A DNA stretch of 64,000 nt from Mesorhizobium liriopis (GTDB lineage: Bacteria > Pseudomonadota > Alphaproteobacteria > Rhizobiales > Rhizobiaceae): the NCBI RefSeq assembly GCF_024053505.1, contig NZ_JAMXQS010000002.1, forward strand, positions 310,001 through 374,000, read 5' to 3'. Positions 1 through 8,499 of this stretch are shown here, one piece after another. The number at the start of each line of letters is the position of its first letter. The stretch's first letter is position 1. The notes under the pieces are model-generated. The model did no database searches, was not told the origin of the DNA, and worked only from the letters and a program-made list of their open reading frames with translations. A program made the position numbers and the translations under genes.

Positions 1-105
1 TCGGGCAATCGCTAGGCGACTCACCTCCGCACAAGCCAAAACGCTGGAGAGCTTGGATCTGGTCAGAAGGGTTGACGGGTCGGGCTTGATTTCTGCGCCG
101 CCTCG

Positions 106-510
106 TCACTCGTTATGCGGCGTCGCATGTCCTCCCTTGCGGAGAAACTCGCGATCGATGGCCGCAAGAAGCGCTTCGCCCTTTTCTCCCGCCTGAAGCC
201 GGATCAACGCATCGATCTTCGCTTCCATGCGATCGTCGTTTTCCTTGGAAGACGGTGAGCCGACATAAAGAAAATAGGCAAGACCCACCACCTGCCAGAG
301 CAGTTGGAGGAACTCGGACTGCCAGTTCTCGAATGTATCCCGCCCCATGATGACGAGATAATCCGACACTTGCGGCGTTTGCGCGTGTTCAGCTGCCTCG
401 TTCACATAAGCATACCAGCCGAAAAGCCAGTGCAGACCGAGACTGACGGCGAAGAACAAGATGGTCAGCCATGCATAGGCATAGCGGTGCCAGACATTGT
501 AACTCGGCAT
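106..510 (-). CDS. DUF6766 family small membrane protein
   Basis: A 134-residue protein with no known reaction. Two hydrophobic stretches are visible, one at about residues 13-33 (AYAWLTILFFAVSLGLHWLF) and one at about 66-84 (LQLLWQVVGLAYFLYVG). A polar, charged C-terminal tail follows, so it should sit in the inner membrane with the tail in the cytoplasm. The pattern of a Trp/His/Tyr-rich first helix, then a NWQSEFLQ-like motif, then a second helix matches the DUF6766 family as I know it. That assignment is from memory of the family and was not searched. The gene stands alone on the minus strand. The 250 bases upstream contain no other gene, so it should have its own promoter there, but I see no convincing -35/-10 pair. 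Confidence 0.75.
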   Translation of the reverse strand: MPSYNVWHRYAYAWLTILFFAVSLGLHWLFGWYAYVNEAAEHAQTPQVSDYLVIMGRDTFENWQSEFLQLLWQVVGLAYFLYVGSPSSKENDDRMEAKIDALIRLQAGEKGEALLAAIDREFLRKGGHATPHNE

Positions 511-760
511 GGTCGGCGGCTTTCGTGCTATGAGTTCCTGTCGCCAGGCGGCGAACCACCGAAAGCTCCCGCCTACTCGCTCAAAAACGTCTTACAGGCG
601 CTCGCTCCGGCACTGTCATTGACATTTGTTGCGTTCGAAGCGCGGCTTCGGCCATGGCTCCGGAAGAAAAAGCCAGCTCGGCATAGTGACGCCGGGTAGC
701 CAAACGGTTGGGGGTGACCTCGAAAAGAAGAAACGAGGTCTCACGCCGAGCCTGGCTTGC

Positions 761-1015
761 TTACTCGTTTTCCTTTTTTTTCAACCAAAGGCCCGCATAG
801 GTCAGCGTGGCGGAATAAACCGGCCTTCCCGCCTCGTCCTTCACCAGAACGGTAAACGCCTGCCGGTCGCCGTCATTGGGAATCTCATCCTTGGCGATCG
901 CCGGCAGCGCCTTCATCGCTTCAGCTCGCACCTGTTCGGGCGTACCGCATTCGAGGCCTCGATCGTCCTCGACGTGCACGCCGTTTTCGAATGTGTCGAA
1001 GAAATACATTGCCAT
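761..1015 (-). CDS. DUF6894 family small protein
   Basis: An 84-residue soluble protein. The N-terminus (MYFFDTFENGVHVEDDRGLE) and the following Ala-rich helix ([19 protein letters not shown]) are characteristic of DUF6894, a family common in rhizobial and Methylobacterium genomes and of unknown function. The middle contains the usual short beta segment (FTVLVKDEAGRPVYSATLTY). The C-terminus is lysine-rich. It lies alone on the minus strand. The 250 bases beyond its stop hold a 7-bp hairpin at 716-740 that lacks a T-run, so I do not call it a terminator. The family name rests on pattern recognition only. Confidence 0.75.
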   Translation of the reverse strand: MAMYFFDTFENGVHVEDDRGLECGTPEQVRAEAMKALPAIAKDEIPNDGDRQAFTVLVKDEAGRPVYSATLTYAGLWLKKKENE

Positions 1016-1299
1016 GCATCGTCGCTAGCGCCGATCGGGAAGCGATGCATTTAACTTTGCGAGGACGCGACGTTTCTGTCCGCTTCGCTGTAAAGCGACA
1101 AGACGGCCATTCCCATCTTGGGGGTTTCCTTGGGTGATGACCGCGCCAGATAAGACTCGCCGCTGCCCGACCCGACGTCTTCGAGGCAAGGCGGATGCGG
1201 CTGACCTGTTTCCGGGAACCATCAAACTAACCTTTGCGAGGGCCGGCAGCCCAGGCGCACGCTATGGTTGACTGTTGAAGGGTTGAAAGGCCGAAGCCC

Positions 1300-3807
1300 A
1301 TGTCTCGAACCGATCCCATTTCGGAAACCCGCCCTCGCGAACCTCATTTGCGAGAAAGGTCTACCTGGTTCCTTTTCACCGTCGCGGCGATCATCGGCAT
1401 CATCGGGCTGGGCCTGATCGGCGCCGGCTTCTATCTCGTTTCGCTGGGCGGCTCCTGGTATTATGCGATCACCGGCATCGGCATGGTGGCGACCGCATTC
1501 CTTCTTTTCCGCCGCTCCCCGTTCGCGCTCATTCTCTATGCAGCGATCATTCTCGGCACGCTGATCTGGGCGGTGGTCGAGATCGGCTTTGACTGGTGGA
1601 AGCTCGTGCCACGGGGCGACATCGTCTTCATTCTCGGCATCCTGCTGCTTCTGCCTTGGGTCACCACCCGCCTCGGACGCGACCGGACGGAGCGTCCACT
1701 GCTCTTCTGGCGTGGGGCAGCGCTCCCACTCGCGCTTTCGCTGGTGATTGCGGCCGTGGTCGGGGTGTTTTCGATCACCCGCGATCACGATCAGCACGGT
1801 AGCCTCCCCGAAGAGGCGCGAGCGCAAGTTCCGCAGGCTTATGCCGGCGTGCCGGACAAGGACTGGACGGCTTATGGCCGCTCGGGGCGTGGCGACAAGT
1901 GGTCGCCGTTGAAGCAGATCAATGCCGGCAACGTCTCGCAGCTGGACGTCGCATGGCAGATCCAGACCGGCGACGTGAAACGCGAGGGCGATCCCAACGA
2001 GACGACCTATGAAGTCACCCCGCTGAAAGTAGGCGACACCCTCTATCTCTGCACACCGCACAACATCGTACTCGCGCTCGACGCCGAAACGGGCAAGGAG
2101 CGCTGGCGCTTCGACCCCAAGATCACCGTCTCGCCCCGTCTGCAGCACCTGACCTGCCGGGGCGTTTCCTATCACGACGCGAATGCGCAAGGGGCTGTGC
2201 GGGCAGCGAACAACGAGTGCCCGCAGCGCATCTTCATGGCCACCAACGACACGCGCCTTTTCGCGCTCGACGCGCACACCGGCCAGCCTTGCCCCGGTTT
2301 CGGCGAGAACGGCCAGGTCAATATGTGGCGTGGCATGCCGGCGCAGCAGGAGGGTTGGTACCAGTTCACCTCGGCCCCGCTCGTCACGCGGGGACTCGTG
2401 GTGCTGGCAGGCGCCGTCTATGACAATGCGGCGGTGAGCATGCCGTCGGGCGTGATCCGCGCCTTCGATGCGGCAACCGGTCAGCTGGTCTGGAACTTCG
2501 ACCCCGGCAATCCTGAAAACACCGCGCCGATCGGCCCCGACCAGCATTATTCCTGGTCCTCGCCCAACAGCTGGAGCACGTCCAGCGTCGATGAGGAGCT
2601 TGGCCTCATCTATGTGCCGATGGGCATGGGGGCCATCGACCAGTGGGGTGCGAACCGCCCTGAAACCACCGAGCGCTTCGCGACGTCCATTCTGGCTCTC
2701 GAAGTGGCGACAGGCCGCGTACGCTGGGTCTACCAGACCGTGCACCACGATCTGTGGGACATGGACGTGCCATCGCAGCCGGTACTGGTAGACCTTTCCA
2801 TGCCGAGCGGCCCGGTGCCGGCGCTCGTGCAATCCACCAAGACGGGCAACATCTTCGTGCTCGACCGCCGCACCGGCGCGCCAATCCATCCCGTGACGGA
2901 AAAGCCCGTGCCGGGCGGCGCGGTGGAAGGGGACTGGACGGCTCCGACCCAGCCCTTCTCGTCGGTCAGCCTGATGCCCGAGCCGCCGATCATGGAGGCC
3001 GACATGTGGGGCGCCACCATGTTCGACCAGCTCGCCTGCCGCATCAAGTTCAAGAGCCTGCGTTATGAAGGACCGTTCACGCCCCCGTCCACGCAAGGCA
3101 CCATCGTTTATCCCGGCAATTTCGGCGTGACCGACTGGGGCGGGCTGGCGGTGGACCCCGTGCGTCAGGTCGCCTTCGTCAATCCGGACTACATGGCCTT
3201 TGTCGATCAGTTGGTGCCGCAGGAGGTCAAGCCGCAGGGAAATGGTGCCCAGGCCACAGCGCAGCCCGAAGGCAAGGGGCCGGCGGGTGGCTCCGACGTG
3301 CAGGGATCGGACGAGCATGGGCTCAATCCCAATGCCGGCGCGCCCTATGCGGTGGCGCTCAACCCGTTCCTGTCGCCCGTCGGCCTGCCGTGTCAGTCGC
3401 CGCCCTGGGGCTATGTGGCGGGCGTCGATCTGGTTTCGGGCAAGGTCGTCTACAAGCGCAAGAACGGCACCACGCGCGACGAGACGCCGGTGATCCCGCT
3501 TCCCTTCAAGATGGGCGTGCCATCGCTGGGCGGACCTATGGTGACGGCCGGCAATCTCGGCTTCCTCACCGCGACCCTCGACTACTACATTCGCGGCTAC
3601 AACCTTTCGACGGGCGAGCAGCTTTGGGAGGCCCGCCTGCCGGCCGGCGCGCAGGCGACACCGATGACCTACTGGTCGGACGCGTCGAACCGGCAATTCG
3701 TGGTGGCGGTCGCCGGCGGCCATGGCTCGCTCGGCACCGATCTCGGCGACCACGTGATCGCTTATGCCCTGCCGAAGGGAAGTGCTGCGGCGGGCACGCA
3801 GCCGTAA
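1300..3807 (+). CDS. gcd: Membrane-bound PQQ-dependent glucose/quinate/shikimate-type dehydrogenase
   Basis: An 835-residue quinoprotein that oxidises an aldose such as glucose to the lactone on the periplasmic side and passes electrons to ubiquinone. The first ~150 residues hold about five transmembrane helices, as in membrane glucose dehydrogenases. The beta-propeller starts near residue 180 with WTAYGRSGRGDKWSPLKQIN and continues with typical blades, including HHDLWDMDVPSQPVL. Length and architecture match Gcd, usually near 800 residues. Quinate/shikimate dehydrogenases share the same plan, so the substrate is not certain. ATG at 1300 is the first start before the membrane region; no strong ribosome site is visible. 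PQQ biosynthesis genes are not in the window, so activity depends on cofactor made elsewhere or taken up. The gene is monocistronic and convergent with the manganese catalase gene. Confidence 0.9.
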   Translation: MSRTDPISETRPREPHLRERSTWFLFTVAAIIGIIGLGLIGAGFYLVSLGGSWYYAITGIGMVATAFLLFRRSPFALILYAAIILGTLIWAVVEIGFDWWKLVPRGDIVFILGILLLLPWVTTRLGRDRTERPLLFWRGAALPLALSLVIAAVVGVFSITRDHDQHGSLPEEARAQVPQAYAGVPDKDWTAYGRSGRGDKWSPLKQINAGNVSQLDVAWQIQTGDVKREGDPNETTYEVTPLKVGDTLYLCTPHNIVLALDAETGKERWRFDPKITVSPRLQHLTCRGVSYHDANAQGAVRAANNECPQRIFMATNDTRLFALDAHTGQPCPGFGENGQVNMWRGMPAQQEGWYQFTSAPLVTRGLVVLAGAVYDNAAVSMPSGVIRAFDAATGQLVWNFDPGNPENTAPIGPDQHYSWSSPNSWSTSSVDEELGLIYVPMGMGAIDQWGANRPETTERFATSILALEVATGRVRWVYQTVHHDLWDMDVPSQPVLVDLSMPSGPVPALVQSTKTGNIFVLDRRTGAPIHPVTEKPVPGGAVEGDWTAPTQPFSSVSLMPEPPIMEADMWGATMFDQLACRIKFKSLRYEGPFTPPSTQGTIVYPGNFGVTDWGGLAVDPVRQVAFVNPDYMAFVDQLVPQEVKPQGNGAQATAQPEGKGPAGGSDVQGSDEHGLNPNAGAPYAVALNPFLSPVGLPCQSPPWGYVAGVDLVSGKVVYKRKNGTTRDETPVIPLPFKMGVPSLGGPMVTAGNLGFLTATLDYYIRGYNLSTGEQLWEARLPAGAQATPMTYWSDASNRQFVVAVAGGHGSLGTDLGDHVIAYALPKGSAAAGTQP

Positions 3808-3815
3808 GGCGCGCC

Positions 3816-3852
3816 AAAAAGAAGCCCGTCCGATCGCAATGATCGGACGGGC
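3816..3852 (-). terminator. Strong hairpin terminator for the manganese catalase gene
   Basis: A perfect 12-bp stem, GCCCGTCCGATC at 3824-3835 with its complement at 3841-3852, encloses a 5-base loop. Read on the minus strand the stem is followed at once by TTCTTTTT, which makes a canonical intrinsic terminator for the catalase gene ending at 3909. Read on the plus strand there is no T-run after the stem, so it would stop gcd transcripts less well, though it may still protect the 3' end. Confidence 0.8.
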
Positions 3853-3908
3853 CAGGTGCGCGACGCAACAAGGGAGGAGACTGCGTCGCGGAACCAATGA
3901 TCGCGGGA

Positions 3909-4790
3909 TTACTCCGACACGCTCGGTGGCGTCGGCATTTTCGGCGTGCCATAGGTGCGCGGATCGACCGGGCCGAGTTCGCCCTCCTCGTCGCTGAGCG
4001 GCTGCGGGTTGGCGAGGTACTCGAACTCGCCCATGCCGTCCGGCGTCGGCCCCTGCGCCCAGCGGCCCTGTCGGCTTTCCTCGCCTTCCGAACAGTTCCA
4101 GAACTGGTAGGCGACACGTCTGTCCTCGCGCTCGAGCGGGAAGTTCGCGGGCACGGGCGTGCCGTCCAGCCCGTCGGCTTCCACTTCCTCGATAGCCGCC
4201 AGCCACTGGTTCTGGTGCATGGTGTCTCGCGCCAGCATGAAGCCCAGCATGTCGCGCACGCCGCTGTCGCTCGTCAGGTTGTAGAGCCGCGCAACCTGCA
4301 GCCGGCCCTGGCTTTCGGCCGCGACGTTGAAGCGGAAGTCGGCCAGGAGATTGCCGCTGGCGATGGTGTATTTCGAGTTCCACGGCACACCCATGCTATC
4401 GATGGGCATCGCGCCGGAGCCCGAAACGATCGCGTGCTGCGGGTTCATGCCTGCCAGCAGCACGTCCTCGATGCGCGAGCCGCCCATCACAGAGCCCACG
4501 ATCGAGTCCTTGGCGGCATCCTCCTGCGCTTCGACAGGCGAGGTTTCGAGCAAGCGCGCGATCATGGTGGCGAGCATCTCGACATGGGCGATCTCCTCGG
4601 TGCCGATGTCGAGGATCATGTCGCGGTATTTCTGCGGGGCACGGCAGTTCCAGCCCTGGAAGAGGTAGGTCATCATGACGCTGATCTCACCCCATTGCCC
4701 GCCCAGCGCCTCCTGCAACTGCCGGGCGAAAATCGGGTCGGGCCGTTCAGGGCGGGCGTTGTACTGATATTTGGCGGTGCGAAAGAACAT
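3909..4790 (-). CDS. Manganese catalase family protein
   Basis: A 293-residue ferritin-like di-manganese catalase that dismutates hydrogen peroxide without heme. The expected metal ligands are visible in their helical contexts: Glu in GGQWGEISVMMTYLFQG, Glu and His in DIGTEEIAHVEMLATMI, Glu in FNVAAESQGRLQVARLY, and His in MLARDTMHQNQWLAAI. The C-terminal ~80 residues are an acidic and proline-rich tail of the kind that wraps the neighbouring subunit. I chose ATG at 4790 (MFFRTAKYQY) because AAAGGA lies about eight bases upstream; the frame stays open 26 codons further but that part has no family similarity. It is the last gene of a minus-strand stress block behind the KGG protein and a 75-residue protein, and a strong terminator follows it. 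Confidence 0.92.
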   Translation of the reverse strand: MFFRTAKYQYNARPERPDPIFARQLQEALGGQWGEISVMMTYLFQGWNCRAPQKYRDMILDIGTEEIAHVEMLATMIARLLETSPVEAQEDAAKDSIVGSVMGGSRIEDVLLAGMNPQHAIVSGSGAMPIDSMGVPWNSKYTIASGNLLADFRFNVAAESQGRLQVARLYNLTSDSGVRDMLGFMLARDTMHQNQWLAAIEEVEADGLDGTPVPANFPLEREDRRVAYQFWNCSEGEESRQGRWAQGPTPDGMGEFEYLANPQPLSDEEGELGPVDPRTYGTPKMPTPPSVSE

Positions 4791-4894
4791 AGGGTTGATC
4801 CTTTTCGTGATGGGATTCGAAGCCACGCATGAAAGGGCAGCCCGACGCATTCCGCGCTGGGAGGCCAAGGCCGTTCAGGCTTGCGGAGCGCGCT

Positions 4895-5122
4895 TCATTC
4901 GGGATCGTCGGAGCCATCATGGGAGTAGGCGATCAGCAGTTCGAGCGCGGCGATCGTCTCTCTCGTCCGTGCGACAAGCGAGCTGTAGCTTTGCAGCGGC
5001 GGTTCACCGAGATCGTAGTGGCGCGCCGCTCGCTCGCCCATCTGGAGACGATCAAGGTCGGCTCTCAGCCTTGCGATCTCGTATCGGTGTCTTGAATGGT
5101 GAACTGTTCTGCTCGTTTCCAT
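4895..5122 (-). CDS. Hypothetical 75-residue helical protein
   Basis: A short, charged, mostly helical protein (METSRTVHHSRHRYEIARLR at its start) of unknown function, with no signal peptide or membrane segment. Support for it being a gene: ATG at 5122 is preceded by CCGGAAG at a fair distance, and the amino acid pattern of alternating charged and leucine residues looks like a coiled helix pair. It also lies in the same direction between the KGG protein and the manganese catalase gene, about 100 bases from each. The same frame continues upstream through the KGG gene, but that portion is an out-of-frame reading of KGG codons and is not real. I infer a stress-related role from position only. 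Confidence 0.55.
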   Translation of the reverse strand: METSRTVHHSRHRYEIARLRADLDRLQMGERAARHYDLGEPPLQSYSSLVARTRETIAALELLIAYSHDGSDDPE

Positions 5123-5148
5123 GGAACAGACTTCCGGTTGGGTGGAAA

Positions 5149-5184
5149 TGCCCCTTCTCGGGCATGAGAGCTGGAGAAGGGGCA
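5149..5184. other. 11-bp hairpin between the KGG gene and the 75-residue gene
   Basis: TGCCCCTTCTC at 5149-5159 pairs perfectly with GAGAAGGGGCA at 5174-5184 around a 14-base loop. On the minus strand it follows the KGG stop codon by about 30 bases, but only three T residues come after the stem. It may be a weak terminator, or a processing or attenuation hairpin that lowers expression of the two downstream genes. Confidence 0.5.
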
Positions 5185-5216
5185 AAGGTGCTTTAAAGGG
5201 AGGACGGCCGGCCTGC

Positions 5217-5507
5217 TCAGGACTGTCCGCCTTTTCGGCCGGCCTCCGAGGCGCGTTCAGGGTCATTGGCGAAGTTGCCGCCCGACTGCTGGCCACCCTT
5301 GCGTCCGGCTTCCGCAGCGCGTTCAGGATCGTTGGCGAAATTTCCACCCGACTGCTGTCCGCCTTTGTGACCAGCCTCGGATGCGCGTTGCGGATCGTTA
5401 GCGAAGTTGCCGCCTGAAGCCTGGCCGCCCTTGGACGCGATCTCGCGCTGTTTGTCCTCGTCCATGGAGGCGAAGCCACGATTGGACGTTCCTTGATTGT
5501 TGGCCAT
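5217..5507 (-). CDS. KGG-domain general stress protein (YciG/Con-10-like)
   Basis: A 96-residue hydrophilic protein built from tandem 22-residue repeats. SGGNFANDP starts at residues 31, 53 and 75, each followed by (E/Q)RAxEAG(R/H)KGGQ. An N-terminal segment with DKQREIASKGGQA forms a further partial unit. This is the KGG motif of bacterial stress-induced proteins related to E. coli YciG and fungal Con-10. The family is rich in Gly, Lys and Asn, lacks hydrophobic residues and is probably disordered. In alphaproteobacteria such genes are often under general stress control. Here a GGAAC element lies upstream at 5574-5578, but no matching -10 follows, so I do not call that promoter. It is the first gene of the minus-strand block that ends with manganese catalase. 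Confidence 0.9.
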   Translation of the reverse strand: MANNQGTSNRGFASMDEDKQREIASKGGQASGGNFANDPQRASEAGHKGGQQSGGNFANDPERAAEAGRKGGQQSGGNFANDPERASEAGRKGGQS

Positions 5508-5741
5508 GGTGAGCCCTTTCTCGGTTACCGCGACCTTGCTGTCGCGCGAGGAAAAAGAGGGCTTGTTACGGTTGTTCCCAACAATTAATCAAACAAAGGA
5601 CGGGAATGAAAAATTCTATAATTCACTTCATGGACTTAGACTGTAGAAATTTTTCTTATTCAAATATTTGACAAATGTTGTTGCGGCGCAGCGGGGATCG
5701 GTGTGCGGCTTGGGCGCCAGCGACAATCCGAGGACAGCATC
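5508..5741. promoter_or_regulatory. AT-rich divergent promoter region between the KGG gene and a 29-codon ORF
   Basis: This stretch is clearly richer in A and T than the surrounding DNA and separates two divergent small genes, as expected for a promoter region. A perfect TATAAT lies at 5617-5622 on the plus strand, and TTGACA lies at 5668-5673. Neither has a good partner element at the usual spacing, so I cannot assign a start site. On the minus strand GGAAC occurs at 5578-5574. Confidence 0.4.
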
Positions 5742-5831
5742 ATGCAACTGCCGGCCGGCTCCGAGATCATCATCGCTTTCATCATCTTGGTTGTCGTGAT
5801 CGTAGGAAGCCTCGGCTATCTGGCTTCTTGA
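5742..5831 (+). CDS. Putative 29-residue single-helix membrane protein
   Basis: A 30-codon frame encodes a short polar start (MQLPAGSE) followed by one strongly hydrophobic helix (IIIAFIILVVVIVGSLGYLA) and a stop. GAGGA lies nine bases before the ATG, which is a good ribosome site. The divergent AT-rich region upstream fits a promoter. Single-helix proteins of this size often modulate a larger membrane protein, but no partner can be named here. A hairpin 7 bases downstream (5838-5861) adds some support for a discrete transcript. Confidence 0.55.
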   Translation: MQLPAGSEIIIAFIILVVVIVGSLGYLAS

Positions 5832-5837
5832 TCGGCC

Positions 5838-5861
5838 GGCCGGATGGGGCGCGATCCGGCC
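5838..5861 (+). terminator. Possible weak hairpin after the 29-codon ORF
   Basis: GGCCGGAT at 5838-5845 pairs perfectly with ATCCGGCC at 5854-5861 around an 8-base loop, seven bases after the small ORF stop. No T-run follows, so termination efficiency is doubtful. Confidence 0.35.
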
Positions 5862-6003
5862 CGAGTTCTGCGCGTAAAAGGCAGTGCTCGAACATCACCG
5901 AGTAAGCGATCGCCTGTCGGCAGACATCCAGCGTGAAGTTGGCGCCGAATGTCGGGCCGCCGAACGGGCAGCAGTCTTCGTCGTCGCTCTCGTCACGTCG
6001 GCT

Positions 6004-7866
6004 CTATGCCGGATGCACCATCAATTCGCGAATGCGCGCCGTGAGCGCATCGACTGCGAACGGCTTGGTGAGCACCTGCATGCCCGGCTGAAGATCGCCG
6101 TCGCCGATCGCCGCGCTCTCGGCATAGCCGGTGATGAACAGTGTCTTCAGGCTTGGCCGCATCTCCCGCCCGGCATCCGCCATCTGGCGGCCGTTCATGC
6201 CGCCTGGCAGGCCGACATCCGTGCCGAGAAGGTCGACCCTTGCGTCCGATCCCAGCACCTTGAGACCGGCCGCACCATTGCCGGCCTCGATCACGAGATA
6301 GCCGAGGTCTTTGAGAACATCCGTCACGAGCATGCGCACGGTCGGCTCGTCATCGACGACGAGCACCGTCTCTCCGGCCTGCCGGCTGACGAAGAATTTT
6401 CGCTCGCCACATCCTCTTCCAGGGCGACATCGCCTTCGAAGCGGGGAAGATAAAGCGTCACCGTCGTGCCGAGCCCGACCTGCGAGTGGATGCGCACCTG
6501 ACCGCCCGACTGCTGGGCAAACCCGTAGATCATCGAAAGGCCGAGGCCGGTTCCCTGTCCGATCGGCTTGGTCGTGTAGAAGGGTTCGAAGACGCGCGAT
6601 CACCTCGGGCGGCATGCCGGTGCCGGTGTCGGAAATGCTCAGCGAAAGGTAGTGGCCTTGAGGCATGTCATAGGCTTGCGCGGCCTGGAGATCGAGCGAA
6701 CGGTTCGTTGCCTTGATCGTGATGCGTCCACCTTCCGGCATCGCATCGCGCGCGTTGATGCAAAGGTTGAGAAGCGCGTTTTCGAGCTGGCTCGGATCGA
6801 CGCGTGCCGACCATAGATCGGCAGCCGCCGCCGTTTCCACCGCGATGCCGGGGCCGACGGTGCGCTGAATGAGATCCACCATTCCTTCCACCAGCGTTTC
6901 GACCTTTGTCGGCCGCGGGTCGAGTGTCTGGCGTCGCGAAAAGGCAAGCAGCCGGTGGGTGAGGGAGGCGGCCCGCTTCGCAGCATCTTGTGCGGCGGCG
7001 ATATATTTGTCGATATCGGTCAGGCGGCCCTGCGCTATCCGCAAACCCATCAGTTCCAGCGACCCCGAAATGCCCGCCAGCAGGTTGTTGAAGTCGTGGG
7101 CGAGGCCACCCGTGAGCTGGCCCACCGCCTCCATCTTCTGCGAATGCCGCCTCGATCGTGTCCAGAATGGTTTGAAAGCGTTCTTGCGCTTCCCGCAGGG
7201 CGCTGCCCGCGAGGTGTTCCTCCGTACGGTTCCGTAGGATCTTGACGAAGCCGATATGCGTGTCGCCGCCGTCGAAGAGCGGCATCAACTCGCCCGAGGC
7301 CCAGAAGCGCTGGCCCCCTTTGCGAAGATGCCACCGCTCGTCCGACGCGCGCCCTTCGGCAACCGCTTGCCGCATTTCCTGTTCGATGCGGCCGTCGGCC
7401 CGGTCTTCGGGCGTGAGAAAGCGCTCCCTTCCTTGGCCAAGCATTTCCGCAGCCGTCCATTCCAGCACGTGCTCCGCGCCGGAATTCCAGTCGGTGACGT
7501 TCCCGCGCGATCGGTGACGATGATGGCGAATTCGCCCACGCTTTCGAAGATCGCCCGCTGGCGGGCTTCGCTGCTGGCGAGGGCCGCCTGGCTGCGCCGG
7601 AGTTGAGCAACCAGATCCTGCGAGGATGTCAGGTCGGCTACCGCGCCGGCCGTCTGTCTTTCGTAAGCGCGACCTGCTTCCCTGGCATCGGCATAGGCCT
7701 TGTCGGTCCGCTGATTGGCCTCGCGCGTTTCGACGCGGCTGGCTGCCAGATCGGAGCGATGCTGATTGCCGATGCGGCGCGCGTCGATCCCGGCTTCCTC
7801 CAGCGCTGCGCGCAGACGCGCGTTCTCCGCCAGCAATTCGTCTCTGGTCATGGTGTTCTGGACCAC
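6004..7866 (-). pseudogene. Broken PAS hybrid histidine kinase (four frame disruptions)
   Basis: Read on the minus strand the parts of one hybrid sensor kinase are all present but in shifting frames. Residues from 7866 give an N-terminal coiled coil and a PAS start (SEARQRAIFESVGEFAIIVT). Near 7501 a one-base loss shifts the frame and the PAS continues (DWNSGAEHVLEWTAAEMLG). Near 7140 it shifts again, just where a second PAS (FQTILDTIEAAF) begins. The text then jumps straight to the kinase H-box (QKMEAVGQLTGGLAHDFNN), which suggests that the second PAS core was deleted. Near 6595 there is another shift inside the ATPase domain ([20 protein letters not shown] follows in a new frame). Near 6400 a last shift leads into a receiver domain ([19 protein letters not shown]). 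The phosphorylation His, N-box and receiver Asp are still readable, so decay is recent, or the sequence contains errors. Confidence 0.85.
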
Positions 7867-8102
7867 CGCGTTCTCGCGCTGTTCATTCTCGGCGGGCAGG
7901 CGTCTAAGCTGCTGCCATCGCCGAACACAATGAAATTCAGATGATTAGGCGCATCATGAGCGCTTGCCGCCCGACCGGCAGCGAGACCGAGGATAGACAA
8001 ACGTGGAAGCCGGCGCTGGCTTCCGACGCTCCGCTTCAGCAACCGATGGGCTTGGTGCGTTTGCGCTGGGAGTGTCGTGCTCGCTCTTGCCCGGACCGCA
8101 CC

Positions 8103-8492
8103 TCAGCTCGTGACGTCTGCCACCATGCGTTCCATCTCGGCGATCACCTTGTCACGTCGATAGGGCTTGGGGAAGAACACGGCGCGGTCGGGAAGCTTGA
8201 GGCTTCGGCCCCACATTTTCCCCGATGTGATGATGATCTCGATCGGGGGCCAGCGGTCACGGATGGTCGCGGCAAGCCTCATGCCGTCGATCCCATGGGG
8301 CATGTCGATGTCGGTGAACACCACACGGATATCGAGGCGCGTCTCCAAGACTTGGATGGCTTCTGCCGCGCTGTACGCCTCGACAGCCTCGAAGCCTGCA
8401 TCTTCGACCATGTCGACGGCCATCATGCGCTGGATGGGTTCGTCTTCCACAACAAGAACCGCCTTGCGGGCCGGGGGAGCGCTCTGAGCCAT
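8103..8492 (-). CDS. Single-domain response regulator
   Basis: A 129-residue stand-alone receiver (CheY-like) without an output domain. The acidic pair is E16-D17 (VVEDEP), the phospho-acceptor is D61 (VFTDIDMP) and the conserved lysine is K109 (FFPKPY). It starts 7 bases after the stop of the upstream HWE kinase gene at 8500, so the two form an operon and the kinase is its likely phosphodonor. Stand-alone receivers paired with HWE kinases are common in alphaproteobacteria and often act as phosphate sinks or as shuttles toward the general stress response. That role is inferred from the family. A 236-base stretch without genes separates it from the broken kinase downstream. Confidence 0.9.
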   Translation of the reverse strand: MAQSAPPARKAVLVVEDEPIQRMMAVDMVEDAGFEAVEAYSAAEAIQVLETRLDIRVVFTDIDMPHGIDGMRLAATIRDRWPPIEIIITSGKMWGRSLKLPDRAVFFPKPYRRDKVIAEMERMVADVTS

Positions 8493-8499
8493 GACGCGC

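Noticed and set aside
1222-4383. A 1053-codon open frame on the minus strand opposite the glucose dehydrogenase gene.
   Set aside because: It runs antisense to gcd and to part of the catalase region. Its protein is rich in Arg, His and Gly without domains. Long antisense frames are common in GC-rich genes.
5553-5578. A general-stress (EcfG-type) promoter before the KGG gene.
   Set aside because: GGAAC is present on the minus strand at 5578-5574, but at 16-17 bases the expected CGTT is replaced by CTTT or TTTT. This is too weak to list as a site.
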